In this document: positions 1-8,018 of the stretch, piece after piece
Layout: every line of letters starts with the position of its first letter
Position numbering within the stretch: position 1 is the stretch's first letter
DNA from: Lachnospiraceae bacterium
Lineage (GTDB): Bacteria; Bacillota; Clostridia; Lachnospirales; Lachnospiraceae
Assembly (NCBI GenBank): GCA_029008875.1
Contig: JAQXJP010000016.1
Coordinates: forward strand, 1-49,003
DNA length: 49,003 bases
Reading direction: 5' to 3'
Program-made: the position numbers and the translations under genes
Notes under the pieces: generated by a model
What the model was told of the DNA's origin: nothing
Seen by the model: the letters and a program-made list of their open reading frames with translations, nothing else
Databases searched by the model: none

Positions 1-107
1 TATTGCACGGCAGTCTGCATGAGCTGCTCTAACATGGTAGGCCATGCCAGCGCCCAAATCACACCGGCCATACCGAAATTGAGCCGGCGTTTTTTACTCT
101 GTTCCAT
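1..107 (-). CDS. MATE family efflux transporter, N-terminal fragment
   Basis: Only the first 35 residues are in the window; the gene runs off the left edge. They read as a short basic cytoplasmic lead (MEQSKKRRLN) followed by the first membrane helix with ALAWPTMLEQLMQTAV. The pattern of a helix containing a WPTMLEQL-like segment followed by a polar turn is typical of the start of MATE multidrug/Na+ antiporters. The start codon follows a good AGAGGA ribosome binding site. A truncated open frame ends 24 bases upstream and may be co-transcribed. Family assignment rests on the N-terminus alone, so substrate cannot be inferred. Confidence 0.75.
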   Translation of the reverse strand, partial: MEQSKKRRLNFGMAGVIWALAWPTMLEQLMQTAVQ

Positions 108-131
108 AACTAAATCCTCTTTTAATTAGTC

Positions 132-404
132 CTACTGCTCCTGCTTTTTCTTCGGCGGGCGCAGTCCCATAAACTGATAGAAATAGGTCTTTAACATACC
201 GTTGTAAATCAGGAACGGTGCTCCGTCCTCCGGGAACCATCCCTTCTTGTAGCTTTGCTTCATGCGCTCTACCATGGCTTTTTTCATAATACACTGGATA
301 TCCGACGGGCTGAACAGCTTACTCTTTACAAAGTTCGCCCTCGTCACCCAGAACTTCAAATCTTCTGTTGCTTTCAGTCTCTTCGCAAGACTGAAGTTGT
401 CAGT
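132..404 (-). pseudogene. C-terminal gene remnant upstream of the MATE gene
   Basis: An open frame begins directly after a stop codon at 405-407 and has no ATG with a ribosome binding site; the only usable start is a TTG at 359. The translation is protein-like (LFSPSDIQCIMKKAMVERMK, then GWFPEDGAPFLIYNGMLK), not a shadow of another gene, and ends with a basic PPKKKQEQ tail. It abuts the stop of the SAP-domain gene, so it looks like the 3' end of a larger gene whose front was removed when the neighbouring DNA arrived. I do not recognise the family. It could instead be a short real protein of about 75 residues. Confidence 0.4.
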
Positions 405-972
405 CTAACGCAACGAGGTCAGACTTTTCATAACGATTGTGTCCTTGCAAACTCTTTTTATATTTCCAACATGTAATAGCTTCATCCAAACTTCTTCCTT
501 GATTATCTTCGAAGAAATCTCGGATGTATATATTATACTCAAATTGCTTATTAATCGTTGTTTTACCCTTTTTCTTTTCTTCAATAATCTGATAATATGC
601 ATTAATTGCATCACCATAAGTCTTTCCAGCATTGCTCTTTAACCATTTCTGGAACAAAACATTAAAAGAAAAACTTTTACCTATTTTTTCTTTAAAAAAG
701 GCTCTATGTTTTTCGGAACATACTATATTTGATTCAATTAATGTATTCTCTGTAATTGTTCCAACATCTATTGTTGCTTTTCTTTTTGCAGAAGTTTCTA
801 ATACCTTTCCCGTATCAAGAAAACAGGCAATCCTATCTGTAAGTTCAATCTTTCCACCCGAAACAGGTAGATCGTTTTCCCTACAAAAATCAACCAATTC
901 TTCCTTCAAATAATAAAAGCTTCGAAAAGTTTCTCCATCTAATTCCTTATTCAAATCCGGTCTTTCACTCAT
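400..972 (-). CDS. SAP domain protein with DUF6434-like C-terminal region
   Basis: This 190-residue protein has an N-terminal SAP-like helix-turn-helix (about residues 10-55, with RSFYYLKEELVDFCRENDLP and GGKIELTDRIACFLDTG), a fold usually linked to DNA or RNA binding, and a C-terminal helical domain containing the NVLFQKWLKSNAGKTYGDAI segment and a closing GHNRYEKSDLVAL. That combination matches the DUF6434 family as I know it; its function is not established. The ATG at 972 is preferred over the upstream TTG at 996 or the ATG at 978 because GGAGAG lies 7 bases in front of it. The gene follows the methyltransferase gene by about 20 bases and is probably co-transcribed. The DNA is AT-rich. 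Confidence 0.75.
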   Translation of the reverse strand: MSERPDLNKELDGETFRSFYYLKEELVDFCRENDLPVSGGKIELTDRIACFLDTGKVLETSAKRKATIDVGTITENTLIESNIVCSEKHRAFFKEKIGKSFSFNVLFQKWLKSNAGKTYGDAINAYYQIIEEKKKGKTTINKQFEYNIYIRDFFEDNQGRSLDEAITCWKYKKSLQGHNRYEKSDLVALD

Positions 973-992
973 TTGCATTCTCTCCGTAAACT

Positions 993-1574
993 TCAAAATT
1001 TTCTTCCTATATATCTATATACTTTTGCTCTGTACTTAATATACTCTTCACCAAACGCTTCTATCAAAAATTCTTCTTCAACATTTACTATCTGCAAATG
1101 AAAAAACAGTAATACAAAACCTGTTGCAAAACACAAATACCAATTAAAGAATGTAAACAATATCCCTATATGCATTAGGTCAAATCCCAAAAACGCAGGA
1201 TTGCGGCTAATCGAATAAATACCTGTTGTAACAAGATTTGTTTTATCTTCTCGCTGTACCCCTGCTCTCCAGTTATCTTTCATTTGAGCCACAGACACAA
1301 TGAATGTTAAAACACCTACTGCCGTTATTACACAACCAATAATTCTAAGTGCAATATGAGCAGTTCCTATGTACCATAATATACTTATAAACTGAATTAT
1401 TGGAAGCACATACGTTGATATTTTCAATGTTACTTCGATAAATTTTACAAACCCAGTTTTTCCTTTCCCAAGTTGGTCTGTACTTATCCCCTGTTTCCTT
1501 TGGCTTATCATCTTAAGAAAATAGCAGATATAAAACGCAGCCATTAAGCCAAGTGTAATTATCTTAAATATCAT
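993..1574 (-). CDS. Isoprenylcysteine carboxyl methyltransferase (ICMT) family membrane protein
   Basis: This 193-residue protein has about five predicted membrane helices and the conserved C-terminal signature of the ICMT/phospholipid methyltransferase family: GIYSISRNPAFLGFDL, then an acidic EEEFLIEAFGEEYIKYRAKV with an arginine-rich end. Such enzymes use S-adenosylmethionine to methylate small or lipid substrates at the membrane. Bacteria lack the prenylated proteins that name the family, so the substrate here is unknown. The start is set by GGAGG 6 bases upstream. The gene probably forms a two-gene unit with the SAP-domain gene downstream. Confidence 0.8.
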   Translation of the reverse strand: MIFKIITLGLMAAFYICYFLKMISQRKQGISTDQLGKGKTGFVKFIEVTLKISTYVLPIIQFISILWYIGTAHIALRIIGCVITAVGVLTFIVSVAQMKDNWRAGVQREDKTNLVTTGIYSISRNPAFLGFDLMHIGILFTFFNWYLCFATGFVLLFFHLQIVNVEEEFLIEAFGEEYIKYRAKVYRYIGRKF

Positions 1575-1600
1575 AACATTCCTCCGTCAAATCCATTTCT

Positions 1601-1712
1601 CTATTTATCAAATATCTTATCCAATTCCGCAATCATAATCTCCGGATTAAACAATGCATTTTCACTATAGAGCCTCTACCATATCTGGATTTACTCCATT
1701 AGCTGTAAAAAT
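1601..1712 (-). pseudogene. Short degraded gene remnant
   Basis: The spacer between the methyltransferase and the S41 gene reads as protein-like sequence in two adjacent frames: FTANGVNPDMVEAL ends at a stop, and one frame over SENALFNPEIMIAELDKIFD continues to a TAG at 1601-1603. A single frameshift would join them into one plausible C-terminus. There is no start codon or ribosome binding site. I do not recognise the parent family. The alternative is chance coding-like sequence. Confidence 0.3.
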
Positions 1713-1723
1713 TCAAAAGGTCC

Positions 1724-3223
1724 CTACTGCTGGCGCAAATTCTCCAAGAGCACCTCCAGGGTCTTGTCGCTGTTGCATTGGATATCCGGCTCGACAAATT
1801 CGTCCGCAATGCTCTCATCGACTCTGTGCCACTTTTTCGTGGAAACCTGCATGAACAACCCCGAGTTCTTCAGTCGGAAAACAGATATGTCCCCATAGCT
1901 TCTGGGGCTGTTGCCGGATGCTTCCCCGACGATGGTGCCCAGATTGTTGTCCGAGATCAGCATGGCAAAATCCATGGCGGAACTAAAGGTGCCGGTGGAG
2001 GTAAGCACATAGACATTGCCGTCAAACACCATATCCGTATACCGGTGGTTGGTGAGAGTTTCACCTTCCGAAGAGATCAGAAGCGGTCCCAATCTCCAAT
2101 CCTGTCCCCAGGACCGGTAGGAATCCACGTCCAAATAATGTATGAATTCATCCGCAACCAGGGAATTTCCGCCCCCGTTTGCCCGCAAATCCACACAGAC
2201 ATTCTCAATTTCCTTCTCTTTCACCTCCCGAAACATCTGTTCAAGACATTCTCGGTAGGTTTCATTGTAATCACAGCTGTACAAGGTCAGAACCGCCAGG
2301 TTCTCGGCCTCCATCACCTCATATTCTACAAACTCATATCCGTCGTCCGATGAACCTTCATCGGACTCCTGCTCCCTCAGACGATCCGGGTCGTTGTACT
2401 CCCAGTACTCCTCCTCCGTCAAAAAATCCGCCTCGCCGTAGCTCTCCTCGAACAGATTACCCTCGCTGTCCCGGTAAGTGTATGTAATTCCATCCGCATC
2501 AAATCCCAGGTAATCCAAATCCTCCAAGGACTGGAGATAGACTTCCACCTTCCCCAAGCCATACTCCTTGGATTCATAACTGAAATAGTCGGAATTGGCT
2601 TCCAGAATTTCCTCCAGAGAAAAGCCATTGACTGCCACAAGCTCGTCCCCTGCCAGGGAATGTCCGTAGATATATTTCAGATAGTGATATTCCGGATAGT
2701 AGGCGCTGACAAAAGTATGTCCGTCCCCCAACCCGGAAAAAATCATCTCGATTTCCCTGCTCAGGTCATTGACCGAAATACTGTCATCCTCCTGCAAGTG
2801 GGCTAGAGCCAGATCATACCGCTCCTGCACCTCATCCGTCAGACCGTGAAGAAACATGGGATGCACATTTTTCAGATGGCTCATGGCCTCATCCAGATCC
2901 GCCTTCGCTTCCTTGTAAGTCAGCACAGTGCCGTATTCTCTACAATTGTAATTGGGATGCACCCGCATGGATATGCTGTTTCTGTACGGATTGCAGTAGG
3001 TTCCCACGAACACCACAAGCAACACCAGGACGTTCACGACGAAAAAAAGAATTTTCCCCCAAAGCCGTTTTCCCTTCCTCCATTCCAGCACAACAAGCAC
3101 CAACAGTGCTATCATGGAAATCAAGCCAATCCACTTGGGCACGGGCGCAAAACACAGGTCTATGGCAATCAGGCCAACTGCCAGAATAGCGATTATGATG
3201 TCTGAGATGATTATTTTTTTCAT
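1724..3223 (-). CDS. Membrane-anchored S41 family (tail-specific-like) peptidase
   Basis: This 499-residue protein has three N-terminal membrane helices (about 6-25, 31-47, 57-75) and then a large, probably extracellular, domain. The S41 core is visible: DLRANGGG at 345-352 and TSTGTFSSAMDFA around 408-420, whose S414/S415 is the expected nucleophile; GEASG near 433-437 follows. A GLGDGHTFV segment (164-172) fits the family's N-terminal core. No PDZ domain is obvious, unlike classical CtpA, and an acidic insert lies at about 265-300. The start follows a GGAGAAAG site. An XRE-type membrane regulator gene ends 100 bases upstream on the same strand, and the two may work together. The substrate is unknown. 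Confidence 0.82.
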   Translation of the reverse strand: MKKIIISDIIIAILAVGLIAIDLCFAPVPKWIGLISMIALLVLVVLEWRKGKRLWGKILFFVVNVLVLLVVFVGTYCNPYRNSISMRVHPNYNCREYGTVLTYKEAKADLDEAMSHLKNVHPMFLHGLTDEVQERYDLALAHLQEDDSISVNDLSREIEMIFSGLGDGHTFVSAYYPEYHYLKYIYGHSLAGDELVAVNGFSLEEILEANSDYFSYESKEYGLGKVEVYLQSLEDLDYLGFDADGITYTYRDSEGNLFEESYGEADFLTEEEYWEYNDPDRLREQESDEGSSDDGYEFVEYEVMEAENLAVLTLYSCDYNETYRECLEQMFREVKEKEIENVCVDLRANGGGNSLVADEFIHYLDVDSYRSWGQDWRLGPLLISSEGETLTNHRYTDMVFDGNVYVLTSTGTFSSAMDFAMLISDNNLGTIVGEASGNSPRSYGDISVFRLKNSGLFMQVSTKKWHRVDESIADEFVEPDIQCNSDKTLEVLLENLRQQ

Positions 3224-3322
3224 TTAACTTTCTCCAACTTAAAATTACGGTTTCAAAAAGCATTTCCATCCATGGAAGGCTATCATTTCTGAGGTCTGTA
3301 TTTTCTATAGTAAAAATAGTTG

Positions 3323-4084
3323 TCACTTACCATATTGGTCCCACGCATCAAGCACTTCCCTGCGGTCCGCTTTTCCCAACAAAAATTTGTATTCCCTGCC
3401 CTCTGATTTTATTACAATCAGGTTGGTAATTCCAAAGGTTTTCCCATAATACATATCATCGATGCCGGAAAAAGGAAAGTGTAGGTCCTCCTTTCGCCAG
3501 TTCAGATCATGTGCCACGAAAGACAGACCGTCCTCCCGCAGCTTCAGGTAACCTCCGATTCCGCTCCAATTATCCTTGTAGGTGGCCGGCATTACCTTTT
3601 CCCCCAGGGCAATTCCGGGGCATACCATTTTCTCCTCCGTATACAGATAGATGCCGTGAATGAGAAAGGCCGTCACCAAAGTTCCCGCCATGATTCCGAT
3701 GCAACTGCTCCTCAACTCGGGATTGTTGCAAAGGCAATAGCCCAAAGCCCCCAGACAGCCTAACAACAAAAGCAGCATCATATACTTGGAAAACTTATTC
3801 TTTTCCCCGCGATAATATTTTTCCAACTGCAAAATTGCATTCTTTTCCCTTTCATCCACCTTATCATCCTCACTTTCTCTCTTCCCATTTACAATTTCGT
3901 CCATCCGGACACCGTAAAAAACCGACAGTTGCATCATGATGCTGAGATCCGGAATGTTTCTGCCGTTTTCCCATCGGGACACCGTTCTGTTGGAAACTCC
4001 GATAATCTCCGCCAATTGTTCTTGTGTGAGATGTTTTTCTTCCCGCAGAGTTCTGAAAAACATTCCAATTTTCTGCTGATCCAT
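3323..4084 (-). CDS. XRE-family transcriptional regulator with membrane helices and C-terminal sensor-like domain
   Basis: The 253-residue product begins with an XRE helix-turn-helix (about residues 5-60: LTQEQLAEIIGVSNRTVSRW), a charged linker, two membrane helices (about 98-115 and 122-143), and a C-terminal domain resembling membrane-tethered PH-like domains (GGYLKLREDGLSF...). This layout suggests a regulator held at the membrane, where the C-terminal part would respond to an envelope signal. The ATG at 4084 has AAAGGAGG 8 bases upstream; the longer frame starting at 4141 does not. It precedes the S41 peptidase gene on the same strand. Regulation of that gene is an inference from position. 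Confidence 0.8.
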   Translation of the reverse strand: MDQQKIGMFFRTLREEKHLTQEQLAEIIGVSNRTVSRWENGRNIPDLSIMMQLSVFYGVRMDEIVNGKRESEDDKVDEREKNAILQLEKYYRGEKNKFSKYMMLLLLLGCLGALGYCLCNNPELRSSCIGIMAGTLVTAFLIHGIYLYTEEKMVCPGIALGEKVMPATYKDNWSGIGGYLKLREDGLSFVAHDLNWRKEDLHFPFSGIDDMYYGKTFGITNLIVIKSEGREYKFLLGKADRREVLDAWDQYGK

Positions 4085-4159
4085 CGCTTTTCCTCCTTTC
4101 CGGTTTATTGTAGTAAATGGGGTGAAAAATGAACATGACACAAAGTGAGAATTCGAATA

Positions 4160-4930
4160 TTATTCGATGCAGACTGTACGAATCCGCTCCAGCATATACG
4201 CTGCGAAGGATTCCGCGGCAGATTCTTCCAAGGCCATGGCCTCGCCGGTCCGGTACTCCTCAAGCGCCTCCCGAACCAGGTCCTTGTATTCCGAGACAGG
4301 AATATGGTCCATCCCCCATGTTCCCCCTTCCTGTTTCGACAAGATCAGTCCTTCCTCCGCATATGCCAACACCCGGCATAAATTCAGAATTATGTACATG
4401 GGGTTTTCGTTGATTTCCTCCCCGGCATTTTCCACATCGGACCAAATGCTGTCCATATAATCCGCCCTGCTCACCTTGGAAAAAACAGATGCAATCTCTC
4501 CTCCATAGAGTTTTATCCCTCTGTGATAAATGATGGTAACATGTGCCGCCAAATCCTTGTCCGTTCCATTCATTTTTTCCACATACTCCTCCGGATTGGA
4601 CAGATACCAATCCAAATGGGCTATGGAAAAATGCAGTTCAAAGGGCGTTGGATATACAAAGGGATTGCACACCGATTCTTTGACGATGCTCATCTCAATC
4701 CCCTTTTTGGGTGCCTTTTTGTTCAGCTCCACCACCATATCCATAAATTGGCGCTTTTACCCCTGGGATAGCGCATCCTTTACCACCACAAGCAAATCGA
4801 TATCGCTCTCCTCAGGGTTGAAGCACCCCATGGCGGCAGAGCCGTGAAGGTATACTCCTGTGAGATTATCTCCCAGGATTTTTCTGCTCTGTATCACAAA
4901 TTCCTCTGTTACTTCTCGATAGTCCCGCAT
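4160..4930 (-). pseudogene. Aminoglycoside nucleotidyltransferase-like gene (ANT/DUF4111) interrupted by a stop codon
   Basis: The reading frame from the ATG at 4930 (GGAGG 8 bases upstream) gives an N-terminal nucleotidyltransferase domain with the signature GSAAMGCFNPEESDIDLLV, containing the G-S and D-x-D residues that bind nucleotide and metal. It hits an in-frame TAA at 4757-4759, about residue 58. The same frame then continues for 194 residues as the helical C-terminal domain (PFELHFSIAHLDWY..., NLCRVLAYAEEGLILSKQEG) seen in AadA/ANT(9)-type enzymes. With the stop ignored the total is about 256 codons, normal for the family. No frameshift is visible, so it appears recently inactivated by one substitution. 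A sequencing error is possible. Confidence 0.85.
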
Positions 4931-4962
4931 CACATTTTCCTCCGCAATGGTGCTTCCTTATT

Positions 4963-5640
4963 CTACTGTTGCAATTCTCTTTTTTTCCAACTGATAAATC
5001 CGTACATATCGTTAAAAAAGAAAATCAAAAAATTAACCACCACCGGAATGTATATGGGATTCTCCATGGATGCTAAAATCCAAAGTATAATCAGCACAAT
5101 GTCATTGGAGGCGTATCCCAAGGCGTAATACGATGATCGAAGCATAGTGAGTGATGCCGCCAAAAAACTTGTCGCAATTGAAATGGTGCTCAATACGATA
5201 TTGGGCGTATTCAGTGCCTGCAAAATAAAATAGAACCCGGCTGTAACCGCAACGCAGAAAAAACAAAGTGCTGCAATATGCTTCCCATTTAGTTTTTGAA
5301 TCGCCACCACACTTCCGTTTTTCTCGGAGGGGTTCTTGAGCCATGTGATTGTCGACCATATGGCCATGGGCATTGTCATTCCCAAGTAGGTGATCATCTC
5401 TCCCCAATACCGAAAACGCCAAGAGATAATGCCGTAGAGAATGCTGAACACAACCATGAGAATCTGTGCCCACACGTTACCCTTTGCCGCAAAAATCAAA
5501 GAGGTAACCCCAATCAATGTTGCCAAAAATGTCAACAGATCAAAATCGCCGAATGCTATGTTTGAGACGGCAACAACAATCAATGAGCCTATCCAGATAG
5601 CCCATTCCTTTTTCGATAATTCTAAAATCGGATTATTCAT
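4963..5640 (-). CDS. pnuC: Nicotinamide riboside transporter PnuC
   Basis: The 225-residue protein has seven predicted membrane helices and PnuC-family signatures: the WRFRYWGEMITY segment near residue 75-86, a tryptophan-rich helix after it (AIWSTITWLKNP), and the C-terminal FFFNDMYGFISWKK motif. PnuC proteins import nicotinamide riboside for NAD salvage. The start at 5640 follows AAGGAG, which overlaps the end of a 25-codon upstream frame. No NAD-responsive riboswitch could be recognised in the short leader. No NAD salvage gene is adjacent; the window's NAD synthetase gene lies 15 kb away. Confidence 0.85.
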   Translation of the reverse strand: MNNPILELSKKEWAIWIGSLIVVAVSNIAFGDFDLLTFLATLIGVTSLIFAAKGNVWAQILMVVFSILYGIISWRFRYWGEMITYLGMTMPMAIWSTITWLKNPSEKNGSVVAIQKLNGKHIAALCFFCVAVTAGFYFILQALNTPNIVLSTISIATSFLAASLTMLRSSYYALGYASNDIVLIILWILASMENPIYIPVVVNFLIFFFNDMYGFISWKKRELQQ

Positions 5641-5650
5641 TTTTTTCTCC

Positions 5651-5728
5651 TTAAATCTTTATTTTGTAAATAGATTTAAGGAACATCTCCGGGTCCAATA
5701 TCGGTATCATACGATTATTTACTATCAT
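5651..5728 (-). CDS. Possible 25-residue leader or small protein upstream of pnuC
   Basis: A 25-codon frame opens at an ATG with a strong GAAGGAGAT site 5 bases upstream and ends 10 bases before the pnuC start, its stop overlapping the pnuC ribosome binding site. The peptide (MIVNNRMIPILDPEMFLKSI, then YKIKI) is not recognised. The tight spacing fits translational coupling or a leader peptide, but it could equally be the front end of a truncated gene. Confidence 0.4.
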   Translation of the reverse strand: MIVNNRMIPILDPEMFLKSIYKIKI

Positions 5729-5747
5729 TTTTATCTCCTTCGCCGGA

Positions 5748-6410
5748 TTATCTCTTACTTATGGATGATACGAAATCGAGAAATTCACTCTCTGTATATT
5801 GGTCTGCATTTAAGAAAGCAACATAGATATCCGTATTGTCAGCTGAACATAAATAAGCATACCAATATCTTGATGTGGATTCCTCTTCTGTAAGCGCAAT
5901 TCCATTTTCTTCTTCATATGCAGCCTGTTCCGCAGCTGTAAATAGGTCAAAACAATATTTTACCACATACACATCAAAATCTTCTGTATGGGTAACATAT
6001 GGATCTGATATTTCAGCGGTATGATTATCCAGCACACCGATTACATTTGTTAACTCATCGCCTTCATATATCGCTTCAGCATTTCCAATATTTATGCCGA
6101 TACCGCCATTAACCGTCCAACCACTTGGCGCATCATTCACAAGTTCTGTTACCGGTTGTTCTCCCTTGAATGAATATCCCGCAAAACATGATACCAAATC
6201 CAAAGTATAGTTCCCCTGCTCCAGCCCATCAGGTATTGCATATGAAATTTTATTTTCCAATGAATCAGTGGCATCTGATTGCGTAGATTCAGGAGAAACT
6301 TCGCTTACATCTTGCAAATTATATGTATTTTCTTCCGTATCATTTATTCCGCATCCTACTAATCCAATAACTGCGACCAAATATAGGCCCATCAACATTC
6401 TGATTTTCAT
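5748..6410 (-). CDS. Putative lipoprotein of unknown function
   Basis: This 220-residue protein starts with a lipoprotein signal peptide (MKIRMLMGLYLVAVIGLVGC) ending in a good lipobox, VGC, so it should be diacylated and anchored outside the membrane. A serine/threonine-rich linker follows (about residues 25-55) and then a globular domain with NYTLDLVSCFAGYSF and several acidic turns. I do not recognise the domain. The ATG at 6410 is chosen over 6425 because AAGGTGAT lies 6 bases upstream. It is one of the AT-rich minus-strand genes in this island, separated from its neighbours by short spacers. Confidence 0.7.
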   Translation of the reverse strand: MKIRMLMGLYLVAVIGLVGCGINDTEENTYNLQDVSEVSPESTQSDATDSLENKISYAIPDGLEQGNYTLDLVSCFAGYSFKGEQPVTELVNDAPSGWTVNGGIGINIGNAEAIYEGDELTNVIGVLDNHTAEISDPYVTHTEDFDVYVVKYCFDLFTAAEQAAYEEENGIALTEEESTSRYWYAYLCSADNTDIYVAFLNADQYTESEFLDFVSSISKR

Positions 6411-6424
6411 TATTATCACCTTCA

Positions 6425-6444
6425 CTATAACTTGAGATTTATAG
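6425..6444 (-). repeat. 6-8-6 inverted repeat at a gene junction
   Basis: CTATAA, an 8-base loop, then TTATAG form a perfect dyad that includes the stop codon of the acetyltransferase gene and lies just ahead of the lipoprotein start. Two similar dyads with the same arm and loop sizes occur at 6950-6969 and 11660-11679. Confidence 0.5.
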
Positions 6445-6918
6445 CTCGTACACCGCTACGATTTCGTTTCCGCACATCTCACCATTTTCAATAAATCCAT
6501 ATTTATGATAGATTTCTCTGGCGCGTATGTTTTCAGGTTCATAGGATAACCACACCTTTTTTGCTTCACCAAAAGGAAATGTGCGAATCAAAGCCATAGC
6601 CGCATCCATTGTCTGCTTACCCAATCCTTTTCTCTGGAAATGCTTATCAATCATTAGTCTCCACAGGCAGTAATTTTCCTTAATCAAGTCGCTTTCTTCT
6701 TCATTGCCTACCGTACCTTTGCCAATCATTACGAAACCAACCAAATCATCATCGTTATAAACAGCCAACGGCAAAGCGTTGTTACCTTCGTTCCTTGTTG
6801 CATAAGCTTCTGCTAAACTTTGAATATTCTCAGCGACGAAATCTTTTTGTTCATCAAAAGGTTCCAAAGCGCATACCTTCCAAATATTCTTATTTGTAAT
6901 CTCTTCTAAACGAATCAT
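6439..6918 (-). CDS. GNAT family N-acetyltransferase, diamine/spermidine acetyltransferase-like
   Basis: The 159-residue protein has the GNAT fold: an N-terminal strand-helix with PFDEQKDFVAENIQSLAEAY, a central strand LVGFVMIG, the acetyl-CoA loop QRKGLGKQTMDAA (motif RxxGxG around residues 97-102), and the C-terminal NIRAREIYHKYGFIENGE. The EEQKDFVA-like opening is typical of spermine/spermidine or diamine acetyltransferases such as BltD, so acetylation of a polyamine or related amine is likely but not proven. The start follows AGAGGAG. It lies between the MazG-like and lipoprotein genes on the same strand. Confidence 0.82.
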   Translation of the reverse strand: MIRLEEITNKNIWKVCALEPFDEQKDFVAENIQSLAEAYATRNEGNNALPLAVYNDDDLVGFVMIGKGTVGNEEESDLIKENYCLWRLMIDKHFQRKGLGKQTMDAAMALIRTFPFGEAKKVWLSYEPENIRAREIYHKYGFIENGEMCGNEIVAVYEL

Positions 6919-6949
6919 ATCAATTCTCCTCTGTAAATTTATGTTTTTT

Positions 6950-6969
6950 CTGTAAACCAGAGGTTACAA
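6950..6969 (-). repeat. Second inverted repeat of the gene-junction type
   Basis: TGTAA and TTACA arms separated by 8 bases (outermost C/A pair mismatched) sit at the end of the MazG-like gene and include its stop codon. The layout copies the dyad at 6425-6444. Confidence 0.4.
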
Positions 6970-7299
6970 GTCTCCTTTCAGGCGTACAAGAGACCTTCTG
7001 ACCTCAAATCCATCTGGGTATCTTTTCTTTAGCTTGTCTATATTTGCTTGGAGAATTTGTTCCAATGGCAGGTCTAATGCCGTGGCGGCTTCCGCTAAGT
7101 ACCAAGCAATATCCCCCAATTCTTTCATTAAATGCTCTTTATCGAGTTCGTGGCCCTGTGCTAACCATTTCTTAACAATATCAATTGCCTCACCAGATTC
7201 ACCGCATAATCCCATCACACTGTTAATAAGAACATCTTTCTTGCAGAGTTGAGGATTTAAAGTTGTCATGGCTAATTCTTGATACTCATTTATATTCAT
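6964..7299 (-). CDS. MazG-like nucleotide pyrophosphohydrolase
   Basis: The 111-residue product (from the ATG at 7299, GGAGG 9 bases upstream) has the MazG/dUTPase-like all-helical core. The metal-binding residues are visible in GLCGESGEAIDIVKK and in KELGDIAWYLAEAATAL, followed by NIDKLKKRYPDGF. Such proteins hydrolyse nucleoside triphosphates to monophosphate and pyrophosphate, either in pool cleaning or in small-molecule modification. It is a stand-alone, single-domain form. Two further in-frame ATGs upstream (7317, 7314) lack a ribosome binding site. Confidence 0.85.
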   Translation of the reverse strand: MNINEYQELAMTTLNPQLCKKDVLINSVMGLCGESGEAIDIVKKWLAQGHELDKEHLMKELGDIAWYLAEAATALDLPLEQILQANIDKLKKRYPDGFEVRRSLVRLKGDL

Positions 7300-7328
7300 A
7301 GTCTTAACCTCCATCAAATTCCGATTTG

Positions 7329-7511
7329 CTACTTTCTCACTCTAGACACTATCCATCCAATCCCAAAACCAAGAAAGGACCCTATGGCAATAGTTCCTAC
7401 CAAAAGCAATAAAAGCTCTGCCATAAAAGTTGTATGAATATTTGATATAGCCTCACAGCTTGCATAAACAATGAGACTGACAATAATACCTATTAAATTT
7501 TTCTTAGAACT
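7329..7511 (-). pseudogene. Truncated membrane-protein remnant
   Basis: After the kinase-like gene, a frame overlapping its end encodes two hydrophobic helices: NLIGIIVSLIVYASCEAIS, then ELLLLLVGTIAIGSFLGFG followed by a basic VSRVRK end and a stop at 7329-7331. There is no start codon with a ribosome binding site; the first ATG lies mid-way. It looks like the tail of a small membrane protein whose 5' end was replaced by the neighbouring gene. Family not recognised. Confidence 0.35.
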
Positions 7512-7987
7512 TTAAAAAATTCTCTTATGTCTTCTCTGCTTGTAAACCGATAAAGTTTCTTTTCTGTATATATCCCCAAAAGTTTCTCTATCTGCGGTTT
7601 TGTTTCTTCCCCAAATTTTTCAACAAAATTCAAGAACTTATCATCCAACTCTTCTTCCACCCAAGGAATATCATCTCGCTTTTCTCCTACTCGAGATTTT
7701 ATTCCTGAAATACATATTTCCGCTGGAAAATCCAAATAAAAAATGGTGTCGGCCTCTTTGATTCTCAACTCCATGGTACTAATGTAATTCCCGTCGATGA
7801 TCCACAAATCATTTGCCATTATTTTATTCAGTTCCTGTACAAGTTCGTCATGAGAAATATGTGTTCTATCTGCATGCCAATATATATTATCCATATGAAA
7901 TAGGGGTAGGTTTGCTATAGATGATAATTCTCTGGAAAAACAGCTCTTACCTGCACCCGGTGAACCGATTACGATTACCTTTTTCAT
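7493..7987 (-). CDS. P-loop kinase-like protein (adenylate kinase/FlaR-related)
   Basis: The 164-residue protein starts with a Walker A motif (GSPGAGKS at residues 8-15) and continues with FHMDNIYWHADRT and DLWIIDGNYISTMELRIKEAD, a pattern seen in small adenylate kinase-like ATPases often annotated as topology modulation protein (FlaR) or COG0563. EADTIFYLDFP fits the Walker B strand. It probably phosphorylates or binds a nucleotide-like substrate; the substrate is not known. It is co-directional with its neighbours, 31 bases after the upstream lipoprotein stop, and its C-terminus overlaps a membrane-protein remnant. Confidence 0.8.
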   Translation of the reverse strand: MKKVIVIGSPGAGKSCFSRELSSIANLPLFHMDNIYWHADRTHISHDELVQELNKIMANDLWIIDGNYISTMELRIKEADTIFYLDFPAEICISGIKSRVGEKRDDIPWVEEELDDKFLNFVEKFGEETKPQIEKLLGIYTEKKLYRFTSREDIREFFKVLRKI

Positions 7988-8018
7988 ATATTCTTCACTT
8001 GCCTCTCATCTATGAGTG

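Noticed and set aside
4757..4759. Stop-codon readthrough or recoding in the nucleotidyltransferase gene
   Set aside because: TAA is not used for selenocysteine or pyrrolysine and no recoding structure is apparent; a nonsense mutation is simpler.
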